This document shows, piece by piece, positions 1 to 6,139 of a stretch of DNA of 8,140 nt. The notes beneath the pieces are model-generated. The model did not search any database. It was not told where the DNA came from and was given only the letters and a program-made list of their open reading frames with translations. The DNA is from DASPUH01 sp035622975. GTDB taxonomy: Bacteria > Chloroflexota > Limnocylindria > Limnocylindrales > CSP1-4. The stretch spans positions 1 to 8,140 of the forward strand of contig DASPUH010000116.1 of NCBI GenBank assembly GCA_035622975.1, given 5' to 3'. Numbering within the stretch: the stretch's first letter is position 1; every line of letters starts with the position of its first letter. Both the position numbers and the translations under genes were made by a program.

Positions 1-1015
1 GGCTGGCATTCCAGTCTGCCTTGCGCGAGGCGAGGTGCGCGTAGGCCTCCTCGTCGATGACCCAGCGGAACGTGCGGAACGGATGACGCCGCTCTGTGAA
101 CCCGGCCTTGAAGTGAAAGAGCGAGTCATCGCGGGCACCGATCCTCCCGCCGAGGTGGAGCACGCCGTAGCCGGCCTCGCTGGCCCAGCGGCGGACGGTG
201 TCGACGACGATCTTCATCGGGCCGAGAGAGAGGAAAGCGTCGCGCGTCGCCCCCAGGTGGTACTGCACGATGCGTCCGTGGCTGAAGAAGAGACCGGCCG
301 CGATCAGCTGGCCCTCCAGGGCGCACCGGGCGAGCCAGATGTGGTCGGCCAGGAGGGCCTGCATGGCGTTGAAGTAGGCCTGGTCGAAGAAGTAACGCGG
401 GGCGGCGCCGACGCGGCTCATCGTCTCGTGGTAGATGCCCAGGAAGTCGTCCAGATCGGCCGGTCGCTCGACGACGCAGTTGGCGCCGAGAGCGCGCAGC
501 CGCCGCAGGTCACGCCGATGGTTCTGTCGATACCTGGCCACCTGCACATCCTCCGGGTGGGTCAGGTCGATGGAGACGGTCGTGCCGTGGGTCACGACCT
601 CGCCCACGCCGGTCAGGAGCGGTGTCTGCTCGAGGAGCGGGTGGAGGCTGCTGAAGATCGTCGCGACGCGCAGGTCGCGCATGACCCCGCGGACCGCGTC
701 GTGGAAACCGACGATCGTCGCCGGCGGCAGGTCGGCGGAGCTGGCGAGGGGCCCGGCGTAACCGTAGACCGAGCCAGCGTCGCTCCATGGCTCACCCTCC
801 AGCCCCTCAACCTCCGCGGCGGGTCGCAGGAGGAACGGCAGGAGGACCGTTGCTCCGTCATGGCGGTAGACGATCAGCCGGGCCGTGCCGTCACCGGTAC
901 GTTCGGCAAGCTCGTGGTACGCCGCGAGGTGGTACACGTCGCCCGGCTGGACCTCGGCCAGCGCGGCCGACCACAGGTCGCCCTCCGCCGGGGTCAGGAC
1001 GTCAGGATCGGTCAT
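1..1015 (-). CDS. FemAB/GNAT-like acyltransferase, C-terminus cut by window edge
   Basis: I translated the minus strand from ATG 1015 and found one open frame to the left edge (338 codons, no stop), so the C-terminus is missing. The protein resembles the FemAB / Acetyltransf_6 superfamily, which has a doubled GNAT-like fold. Features are a basic segment RYRQNHRRDLRRL (residues 161-173), the block YHLGATRDAFLSLGPMKIV (about 252-270) and, near the end, LFHFKAGFTERRHPFRTFRW (about 299-318), the 'fK.gF' signature of these enzymes. Known members transfer amino acids or acyl groups to lipid-linked sugars or peptidoglycan precursors, or occur in exopolysaccharide loci. It overlaps the upstream sugar transferase by 14 nt, suggesting one operon with coupled translation. 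No SD precedes the start, and ATG 1027, in frame, is an alternative (MPRPMTDPD). The substrate cannot be read from the sequence. The family call is fairly sure. Confidence 0.82.
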   Translation of the reverse strand, partial: MTDPDVLTPAEGDLWSAALAEVQPGDVYHLAAYHELAERTGDGTARLIVYRHDGATVLLPFLLRPAAEVEGLEGEPWSDAGSVYGYAGPLASSADLPPATIVGFHDAVRGVMRDLRVATIFSSLHPLLEQTPLLTGVGEVVTHGTTVSIDLTHPEDVQVARYRQNHRRDLRRLRALGANCVVERPADLDDFLGIYHETMSRVGAAPRYFFDQAYFNAMQALLADHIWLARCALEGQLIAAGLFFSHGRIVQYHLGATRDAFLSLGPMKIVVDTVRRWASEAGYGVLHLGGRIGARDDSLFHFKAGFTERRHPFRTFRWVIDEEAYAHLASRKADWNAS

Positions 1016-1682
1016 CGGACGTGGCATCGGCGGCGCTCGACTCGGACAGGCCGGGGAGGGGATACCCGACGGCGCGAGCATCGCCGGTGACGTCGCGGCG
1101 CTGCAGGACTTGCACCGCCGTCATGCCCAGGATGCGCAGATCCAGACGCAGGCTCCAGTGATCTACGTACCAGACATCGAGAGCGAGGCGCTCGCGGAAC
1201 GGCAGCTGGATGCGCCCGTGGACCACGGCCCAGCCCGTGACACCCGGACGGACGTCGTGACGGCGGGCCTCCTCGGGAGTGTACTCGTCGAGGTACTCGG
1301 GCAGGAGCGGGCGCGGGCCGACGAGACTCATCTCCCCGCGGAGGACGTTCCACAGCTCGGGCAGTTCGTCGAGGCTTGAGGTCCGCAGGAAGGCTCCCAG
1401 ACGCGTCGTGCGGCGTTCATCCGTGAGATACCACACCTCGTCGCCGCGCGGTGGCCGCATCGTGCGGAACTTCACCAGCTCGAAGATCCGACCGTGCAGG
1501 CCCGGCCGACGCTGGCGGAACAGGATGGGCCGGCCCTGGGTCAGGAGGAGTGCCACCGCGATCAGCCCCAGGACCGGCGAGAAGAGCAGGAGAACGACCG
1601 CCGCGCCGCCGATGTCCAGGGCTCGCTTGGCGCGGCGGGCCACGACTCGCCCGATGCCGCGTTCCAGGGAATGCTCAGGCAC
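1002..1682 (-). CDS. Sugar transferase (PglC/WbaP-type phosphoglycosyl transferase)
   Basis: Encodes 226 aa, the compact single-domain size of the PglC-like monotopic enzymes that move a sugar-1-phosphate from an NDP-sugar to undecaprenyl phosphate on the inner membrane face, the first step of lipid-linked glycan assembly. In order: the basic KRALDIGG motif (19-26); a hydrophobic re-entrant helix with the helix-breaking SP (about 27-48, SP at 35-36); FRQRRPGLHGRIFELVKFRT (about 55-74); the catalytic Asp-Glu dyad in SLDELPELWNVLRGEMSLVG (D105, E106); GPRPLLPEY (122-130); and RPGVTGW (145-151). The frame stays open to 2030, but that extension would run across the aminotransferase gene and has low-complexity, antisense-like content. 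GTG 1682 has an AGGAGG 10 nt upstream and begins just before the conserved domain, so I chose it. The stop lies inside the next gene's start region. It is probably the initiating transferase of this locus; the sugar is unknown. Confidence 0.92.
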   Translation of the reverse strand: MPEHSLERGIGRVVARRAKRALDIGGAAVVLLLFSPVLGLIAVALLLTQGRPILFRQRRPGLHGRIFELVKFRTMRPPRGDEVWYLTDERRTTRLGAFLRTSSLDELPELWNVLRGEMSLVGPRPLLPEYLDEYTPEEARRHDVRPGVTGWAVVHGRIQLPFRERLALDVWYVDHWSLRLDLRILGMTAVQVLQRRDVTGDARAVGYPLPGLSESSAADATSDDRS

Positions 1683-1692
1683 TGCTGCGCGT

Positions 1693-1698
1693 CCTCCT
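1693..1698 (-). promoter_or_regulatory. Shine-Dalgarno fixing the sugar transferase start
   Basis: On the minus strand this reads AGGAGG, followed by a 10-nt spacer and GTG at 1682..1680. It is a full SD core and rejects the much longer upstream extension of the frame. Confidence 0.75.
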
Positions 1699-1724
1699 GG
1701 GTGTGCCGCCGCACGGCCGGACCG

Positions 1725-1730
1725 AGTATA
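1725..1730 (-). promoter_or_regulatory. Candidate -10 box for the sugar transferase operon
   Basis: The minus strand reads TATACT, five of six matches to TATAAT, in otherwise GC-rich DNA about 42 nt upstream of the GTG start. No convincing -35 hexamer lies 16-18 nt upstream. The identical hexamer precedes the Wzz-like gene at a similar distance. This is a weak prediction. Confidence 0.35.
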
Positions 1731-1842
1731 CCGGGTCGCCACTCGTCGCTCGCCTGGCCGGGGCGGGCGCGCGCGGCGGTCGGCGAGGCCGTACCGTACA
1801 CTCCCGGGCCGGACCGACCGGAAGGGCGGGTCTTCGGGTGAT

Positions 1843-1850
1843 GGGAGGTG
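1843..1850 (+). promoter_or_regulatory. Strong Shine-Dalgarno serving the mini-ORF
   Basis: GGGAGGTG lies 5 nt before ATG 1856. It is 25 nt from the aminotransferase ATG at 1876, too far to serve that start directly. It is the only SD-like sequence in this leader, so it decides where ribosomes first load. Confidence 0.6.
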
Positions 1851-1855
1851 CGACC

Positions 1856-1879
1856 ATGGACCGGCCGATGAGCTCATGA
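1856..1879 (+). CDS. Seven-codon leader mini-ORF (MDRPMSS)
   Basis: ATG 1856 has an ideal SD and runs M-D-R-P-M-S-S, then TGA at 1877..1879. The TGA overlaps the aminotransferase ATG at 1876 as ATGA, the classic arrangement for termination-reinitiation. The aminotransferase frame has no in-frame ATG/GTG/TTG just upstream and no SD of its own. I infer that the peptide's role is to deliver ribosomes to the next start. The peptide sequence has no recognisable attenuation codons. An alternative is that ATG 1876 is used directly without an SD. Confidence 0.45.
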   Translation: MDRPMSS

Positions 1880-3027
1880 GCGCCCCAGCCCGGCCGCCGT
1901 TCCGGGTGCCGCTCGCCCAGCCCAATATCGGGCAGCGCGAGGTGGACCTGGTCAACGAGGTGCTGCGCACCGATACGCTGGCGATGGGCCCCTTCACCGA
2001 CCGATTCGAGGCGTCCGTGGCCGTCCTCACCGGACGGGCTCACGGTGTCGCCTGCTCCAGTGGCACAGCCGGGCTGCATCTGGCCGTGCGGGCCCTCGGG
2101 ATCGAGGCGGGCGACGAGGTCATCACGACGCCCTTCAGCTTCGTCGCCTCCGCCAACTGCCTCATCTACGAGCGCGCTCGGCCCGTCTTCGTGGACATCG
2201 AGGAGGACAGCCTGGGCCTGGACCCGGACCTCGTCGGTGCGGCTTCGACGGTGCGAACGAAGGGCGTCTTGCCGGTGCATGTCTTCGGTCGGCCGTGCCG
2301 CATCGCTCCGATCGCCAGCCAGGCCCGGTCGGCCGGCTGGGCGATCATCGAGGACGCCTGCGAGGGTCTCGGCTCGTCCCTCGACGGCCGGCCACTCGGC
2401 AGTTTCGGCGACATCGCCGTCTTCGCCTTCTATCCCAACAAGCAGATCACGACGGGCGAAGGCGGTCTGGCCGTGACGGACGATGCCCGTCTGGCCGAGA
2501 GCATGCGCAGCTTGCGCAATCAGGGCCGCGATTCCGATGGCACCTGGCTGCGCCACGTCCAGCTCGGTTACAACTACCGCCTCGATGAGCTCTCGGCGGC
2601 CCTGGGAGTCGCGCAGGTGGAGCGCCTCGCGGAACTGAGGGCGGGTCGTGAGCGCGTCGTCGCGGCCTACGAGCGCGAGCTCGCTGGGCTGGACTGGGTG
2701 CGCCTGCCCACGCCCGGGCCGGGGGAACGCGTGGACTGGTTCGTCTACGTCATTCGCCTCGACCCGGCCATCGACCGCGGTCGGCTGGTCGACCAGCTCG
2801 TCGAGCGAGGCATCCCTTCGCGGCCGTATTTCGCCCCGCTGCACCTGCAGCCATACATCCGCTCGACGTTCGGCTTCAAACCCGGCGACTTTCCGGTGAC
2901 GGAACGCGTCGCGGCATCTACCCTGGCCATCCCCTTTTCGAGCCGCCTGACGGACGACGACGTACACCAGGTCGTCGACGCGCTGCGTGACGCCGTGGAG
3001 GCTTCTCCGGCTCTGCGCCACCGCTAG
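1876..3027 (+). CDS. DegT/DnrJ/EryC1/StrS sugar aminotransferase
   Basis: Encodes 383 aa, the normal length for fold-type I PLP enzymes that transaminate an NDP-keto-sugar, usually with glutamate, to an amino sugar for surface glycans. In order: QPNIGQREVDLVNEVL with GP at the substrate entrance (15-39); CSSGTAGLHLA, the phosphate-binding turn (60-70); TPFSFVASANC (85-95); IIEDACEGLGSS (158-168), whose D160 should contact the PLP pyridine nitrogen; FAFYPNKQITTGEGG (183-197), with K189 as the Schiff-base lysine; and GYNYRLDELSAALG (231-244). All expected catalytic residues are present. ATG 1876 is the first start in frame near the homologous N-terminus and overlaps the mini-ORF stop. The gene stands alone on this strand, between a divergent and a convergent operon. 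The likely product is a 3- or 4-amino-dideoxy sugar, but no dehydratase or ketoisomerase lies in the window to say which. Confidence 0.93.
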   Translation: MSAPARPPFRVPLAQPNIGQREVDLVNEVLRTDTLAMGPFTDRFEASVAVLTGRAHGVACSSGTAGLHLAVRALGIEAGDEVITTPFSFVASANCLIYERARPVFVDIEEDSLGLDPDLVGAASTVRTKGVLPVHVFGRPCRIAPIASQARSAGWAIIEDACEGLGSSLDGRPLGSFGDIAVFAFYPNKQITTGEGGLAVTDDARLAESMRSLRNQGRDSDGTWLRHVQLGYNYRLDELSAALGVAQVERLAELRAGRERVVAAYERELAGLDWVRLPTPGPGERVDWFVYVIRLDPAIDRGRLVDQLVERGIPSRPYFAPLHLQPYIRSTFGFKPGDFPVTERVAASTLAIPFSSRLTDDDVHQVVDALRDAVEASPALRHR

Positions 3028-4292
3028 AGCACGCTGGCGAGGGCCCGGGCGAGGCTCGCGGCGTCATGGGCTTGCTCGACGAACGCGCGGCCGCGGGCGC
3101 CCATCGCCGCCCGGTCGCCGGGCTCGGCCGAGGCCAGCTCGAGCATCGCTCGACCGAGGGCGACCGGATCGTCGGGCGGGATCGTGATCCCGGCGCGGTT
3201 CTCCGCCACCGGGTCGAAGGCGGTTTCGCACGCGAAGAGCACGGGCAGCCGCGCGGCCATGTACTCATACAGCTTGTTGAAGCTGATGCCGTAGCGATAG
3301 ACCGGCGTCCGCGTCGTGTGGACGATCCCCGCGTCGAGGCCGCGAAGGAGGTGGGGTATGAGCTCGTGCTCTACCGAGGCGTGGAAGGCGATCGGATCAC
3401 GCTGGCTCACGCCCGCTTGGAGGGCCGCCCGCTCCGGGCCGTCGCCGACGATGAGCAGTCCGATGCGGCCCGGGGCTCGCCGCTCCGCCTCCCGGAGCGC
3501 GGCGACGATCACGTCGACTCGATTGACCCGCCCGATGGCGCCGAGGTACCCAAAGACCAGGCGACCCTCCGAGCGCATCGCCGCCACGGACGCCGCCACC
3601 TGCGCGACGCGGGTCGCGGGGACAGCCGGCGGGATCTCCGCCCGGTCGAAGGCGGCGAGATCGACGCCGTTGGGGACATAGACGACGTGCGCCGCGGGCA
3701 GACCCTGTCCGCTCAGGTAGTCGCGCATCCCCGGCAGGAGGGTCACGACGGCGTCGGCATGGCGGACCAGCCAGGCCTCGATCCAGCGCAGGGTCCGCTC
3801 GCCCGGCGAACCCATCCGCAGATCGCCAAGGTCCACCAGGGTCTGTGGCCACAGGTCGCGGATCTCGAAAACGAAGCGCGCTCGCCGGATCGTCGCGGCC
3901 AGCCAGGCCCCGAGGGCGGCGAACGGATGGACCGACGAGCCAAGGATCACGTCGGGTCGCTCGAAGCGGGCCTGGACGACCAGGAAGACCAACAGGAAGG
4001 AGAGCATGTTGACCTGGCGTCGCCACGTGTTGCCGCGATAAGGGAACGTCCGCAGCCAGACGAAACGGACACCGTCGAGATCGGTCGTCGCGAAGAGGCG
4101 GCCCCGCGCCACGCGATCGGACGTGCCCGTCTGGTGGTTGAGGCCCGCCGCGAACACGGTCACCACCCGGCCATGGCCCTGCAGCTGCTGGGCGAATTGG
4201 TAGTGGCGCGGCCCGCCCGGGCGATCGGGCCCCTCGGCGTAGTGGTTCACGATCCACACCCGCCGGCCGCCGACCTGTCGCCTGCGGCTCAT
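3024..4292 (-). CDS. GT4 glycosyltransferase (WbuB-like)
   Basis: Encodes 422 aa with the two Rossmann halves of a GT-B, retaining GT4 enzyme. The N-terminal acceptor half has VWIVNHYAEGPDRPGGPRHY (12-31), a hydrophobic stretch LSFLLVFLVVQARF (97-110), VILGSSVHPFAALGAWLAA (115-133) and FEIRDLWPQTLVDLG (142-156), typical of WbuB-type enzymes. The C-terminal donor half has VYVPNGVDLAAFD (204-216), LVFGYLGAIGRVNRVD (245-260), LLIVGDGPE (279-287) and GISFNKLYEYMAARLPVLF (335-353), the E-x7-E-like nucleotide-sugar region. It probably adds a sugar to the lipid-linked chain at the cytoplasmic membrane face. ATG 4292 overlaps the upstream deacetylase stop as ATGA, so translation is probably coupled. 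An in-frame ATG at 4337 would instead lie well inside the upstream gene. Its stop shares CTAG with the convergent aminotransferase. Donor and linkage are unknown. Confidence 0.92.
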   Translation of the reverse strand: MSRRRQVGGRRVWIVNHYAEGPDRPGGPRHYQFAQQLQGHGRVVTVFAAGLNHQTGTSDRVARGRLFATTDLDGVRFVWLRTFPYRGNTWRRQVNMLSFLLVFLVVQARFERPDVILGSSVHPFAALGAWLAATIRRARFVFEIRDLWPQTLVDLGDLRMGSPGERTLRWIEAWLVRHADAVVTLLPGMRDYLSGQGLPAAHVVYVPNGVDLAAFDRAEIPPAVPATRVAQVAASVAAMRSEGRLVFGYLGAIGRVNRVDVIVAALREAERRAPGRIGLLIVGDGPERAALQAGVSQRDPIAFHASVEHELIPHLLRGLDAGIVHTTRTPVYRYGISFNKLYEYMAARLPVLFACETAFDPVAENRAGITIPPDDPVALGRAMLELASAEPGDRAAMGARGRAFVEQAHDAASLARALASVL

Positions 4293-5113
4293 CGGCGAGG
4301 ACCGGGCACGGGCAGCCCGTAGCGCACCGACTGCCACGCTCGCCGGGCATCGTCCGTCGCGTTTACGAGCCGCGCCACCCGCCAGTGCCGCGGATGCACG
4401 AGCAGGTAGACCCGAGGGTCGCGCCGGGCCAGCGCCGCTTCCGGCGCCTCGCCGACCCAGAAACGGGGGTACAGCGTGTCGGCATGGCGGCTGGTGACCT
4501 GATCCATCATCGCCCGGTCGTATGCCTCGAGGGTGATCCCGAGGTCGTTCCGGAACTCGGGGTCGGCCAGCATCTCCCAGTTGGGCACGCCGGTGCGGCG
4601 GTTGGCGAAGTCCCCGTGTGAGGCCACGATGTCGAGGGCCAGGCCGGTGCGACCGCGCAGGGCGCGGAGATTAGCCCGGAACGCCCGGCGGGCTTCCGGA
4701 AGGTGCCGCCGCGCCTCCAGCGTGTCGTGCAGGCGGTGACGCTTGATGACCTCCGCCAGCTCCTCGTAGTGGTAGCTGGCATGCCCTCCAGAGCCGCTGA
4801 TGGCGTTCATCAGGGGCACATCCAGCGTCGTGAGACGAAAGAAGAACGAGGTCGGGATGCCCAGCGAGCGGTCGATATCCCACATCCGTCGAGCCGTGCC
4901 GGGATCGGTGTCGACGTCGTGACGGAGGACCAGCACCGGCTCGCCGATGCGAACGCCCGCGCCGGTCAGGGACTGCCACCATCGATCGACTGAGGTGATG
5001 GCGTAGCCGGCGTCGAGGAACCTGGTCAGGAGCTGCTCGTAACGCGGCAGCCGCGACGGCATCAGGAAGTCGGCGTAGGCGCGATCGCGCAGGGCGGAAA
5101 GCCGGAGAGCCAT
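4289..5113 (-). CDS. Polysaccharide deacetylase-like protein (NodB-like fold)
   Basis: Encodes 274 aa. The core motif LVLRHDVDTDPGTARRMWDI (61-80) is the NodB-homology motif 1 (HDVD), with D66 as likely base and D68 as metal ligand. SFFFRL (89-94) follows. GGHASYHYEEL (109-119) occupies the place of the second metal-binding motif, with H111 and H115 as candidate ligands. ASHGDF (164-169) and LLVHPRHW (237-244) fit the late motifs of this non-secreted subfamily. There is no signal peptide, so it should act in the cytoplasm, perhaps on an N- or O-acetylated lipid-linked intermediate. ATG 5113 lies 13 nt after the upstream stop and has no SD. M18 (ATG 5062) is a weaker alternative. It overlaps the GT4 gene by ATGA. 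Family members in glycan loci are often poorly characterised, so catalysis is inferred, not shown. Confidence 0.85.
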   Translation of the reverse strand: MALRLSALRDRAYADFLMPSRLPRYEQLLTRFLDAGYAITSVDRWWQSLTGAGVRIGEPVLVLRHDVDTDPGTARRMWDIDRSLGIPTSFFFRLTTLDVPLMNAISGSGGHASYHYEELAEVIKRHRLHDTLEARRHLPEARRAFRANLRALRGRTGLALDIVASHGDFANRRTGVPNWEMLADPEFRNDLGITLEAYDRAMMDQVTSRHADTLYPRFWVGEAPEAALARRDPRVYLLVHPRHWRVARLVNATDDARRAWQSVRYGLPVPGPRR

Positions 5114-5126
5114 GGGCGCCGTCGGG

Positions 5127-6002
5127 TCAGCCGGCAGCCCCGGGAGCGCCCGTCCCTTCGGCCTGGCTGCGGTGGATGAGGCGCTGCCGCTCCTCCTCGA
5201 TGGCCCGCTTGATGGCGTCGACCGTCATGCCGCTCGGGTTGGTGAAGCCGGCCGCGAGACTGCTTCGCGGGCTGCCCGGGCCGCGGGCCACCAGCTGGTT
5301 GCCCATGCCGTCCACTTGGACCGTGATGATCGGCCATGAGGCAACGACAGCTTCCGGTTTCGTGTCCGCGGGCCCACGGACCTGGAGTCGCGCGTCGACG
5401 AGCTCCAGGATGTAGCGGCGGCCGATCTCGAGGCGGATCGTGCCACCCGTGGCGATAGCGCTGGCGAGCAGGCGCCCTCTCGCCTCAGCCGGGGTCCCCC
5501 GCGCAGGCGCGACCGGAGCGGCTGCGGTCGGCGCGGGCACCGGCGGGGTAGCGGGGGCCGGGGCTGGCGGGGCCGGCGCGGCCGTCGTGGCGACGACCGG
5601 TGCCCGGGCAGGTGGCCTGGCTGTGGCCGTCGGCGCCGTCGTGACCAGCGGCGCGGTGGGCCGTGATCCGGGCGGACGGACGGGATCAGGTCGCACCGGC
5701 GTCGCGGTGGGGGCGTCCGGGCGCGCTCCTGTTGGCGGGGCGAGCTTGGCCGGAGGGGAGGCGGCGGTCTGATCGGCGCCGCACGCGGCGCATCGACTGG
5801 CCGAACCGCGGAGTCGGGCGTGGCACTCGCGGCACCGCCGCGGCGGCACCAGGGCCAGACCGACGAGCGCGACCGGCCCGAAGCAGACGCCCCCAAGAGC
5901 CCACAAACGCGTGTTGCGTCCGCGCACCTCGGCGAGCGACGCCGCGGCGATGCCGAAAACGGCACACCAGCCGGCGATGAGCCCGACGATCAGATAGGTC
6001 AC
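5127..6002 (-). CDS. Two-TM zinc-ribbon protein of unknown function
   Basis: Encodes 291 aa; I do not recognise the family. Two hydrophobic helices (about 3-22 and 33-52) form an N-terminal hairpin. Directly after it is a zinc ribbon CREC-x10-CAAC (C57, C60, C71, C74). A long Pro/Ala/Thr linker follows (about 80-170). The C-terminal globular segment (about 172-280) has the strand-rich part TIRLEIGRRYILELVDARLQ (188-207), then WPIITVQVDGMGNQLVA (223-239), and a charged helix VDAIKRAIEEERQRL (261-275). The loop between the helices is charged (EVRGRNTR), and the ribbon is probably cytoplasmic. The start is GTG 6002; only a weak GGGGCGA lies upstream. It is the first gene of the minus-strand run and sits 13 nt before the deacetylase gene, so it is probably co-transcribed with the glycan enzymes. 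A role as a membrane scaffold or sensor is only a guess. Confidence 0.8.
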   Translation of the reverse strand: MTYLIVGLIAGWCAVFGIAAASLAEVRGRNTRLWALGGVCFGPVALVGLALVPPRRCRECHARLRGSASRCAACGADQTAASPPAKLAPPTGARPDAPTATPVRPDPVRPPGSRPTAPLVTTAPTATARPPARAPVVATTAAPAPPAPAPATPPVPAPTAAAPVAPARGTPAEARGRLLASAIATGGTIRLEIGRRYILELVDARLQVRGPADTKPEAVVASWPIITVQVDGMGNQLVARGPGSPRSSLAAGFTNPSGMTVDAIKRAIEEERQRLIHRSQAEGTGAPGAAG

Positions 6003-6045
6003 GTTGGTCGATCGCCCCGGTACGTTGGGATCGTGGTCAGGAGAC

Positions 6046-6070
6046 GGTGCATCGGCGTCGATAATGCACC
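6046..6070. repeat. Inverted repeat GGTGCAT-N11-ATGCACC (candidate operator)
   Basis: Perfect 7-bp arms at 6046-6052 and 6064-6070 are separated by 11 bp, so the arms repeat every 18 bp, close to two helical turns. It lies between two divergent genes and upstream of both starts. There is no T-tract, and it is not at a gene end, so an operator fits better than a terminator. The right arm overlaps a CATTAT on the minus strand that could be a -10 box for the zinc-ribbon gene. Confidence 0.5.
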
Positions 6071-6103
6071 ACGCGGGCGATGGCCCACGCTGGCAGCAGA
6101 CCG

Positions 6104-6109
6104 TATACT
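6104..6109 (+). promoter_or_regulatory. Candidate -10 box for the Wzz-like gene
   Basis: TATACT, five of six matches to TATAAT, lies about 30 nt before GTG 6140, which leaves a short leader. The -35 region is unconvincing (TGGCCC at 6081-6086 with a 17-nt spacer). The same hexamer stands before the sugar transferase gene. Confidence 0.4.
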
Positions 6110-6128
6110 GCCGCGGCCGTAGTCGTCG

Positions 6129-6135
6129 AAGGGAG
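6129..6135 (+). promoter_or_regulatory. Shine-Dalgarno fixing the Wzz-like start
   Basis: AAGGGAG, with 4 nt to GTG 6140. It favours this GTG over the in-frame ATG 6080, which lies upstream of the TATACT box and would add a leader unlike the family. The surrounding 13-mer CGAAGGGAGCATC recurs at 7266-7278 before the beta-helix gene. Confidence 0.6.
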
Positions 6136-6139
6136 CATC

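Noticed and set aside
35..1090. Long plus-strand open frame across the FemAB-like gene
   Set aside because: Its translation is low-complexity and matches no family; it is an antisense shadow of the minus-strand frame, which carries clear FemAB-like motifs.
1683..2030. N-terminal extension of the sugar transferase
   Set aside because: It would overlap the divergent aminotransferase gene and its leader, has antisense-like composition, and GTG 1682 has a full SD.
1675..3021. Minus-strand open frame of 448 codons opposite the aminotransferase
   Set aside because: High GC keeps antisense frames open. The plus strand has all the aminotransferase motifs, while this one has none.
3066..4322. Plus-strand open frame of 418 codons opposite the GT4 gene
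   Set aside because: No recognisable motifs; shadow of the glycosyltransferase.
6080..6139. ATG 6080 as start of the Wzz-like protein
   Set aside because: It lies upstream of the TATACT box, lacks a good SD and adds residues not expected before TM1. GTG 6140 has AAGGGAG.
6080..6139. Second GEMM riboswitch before the Wzz-like gene
   Set aside because: Only the 3' CGAAGGGAGCATC is shared. There is no GCAAAGCC core or GNRA-capped hairpin upstream.
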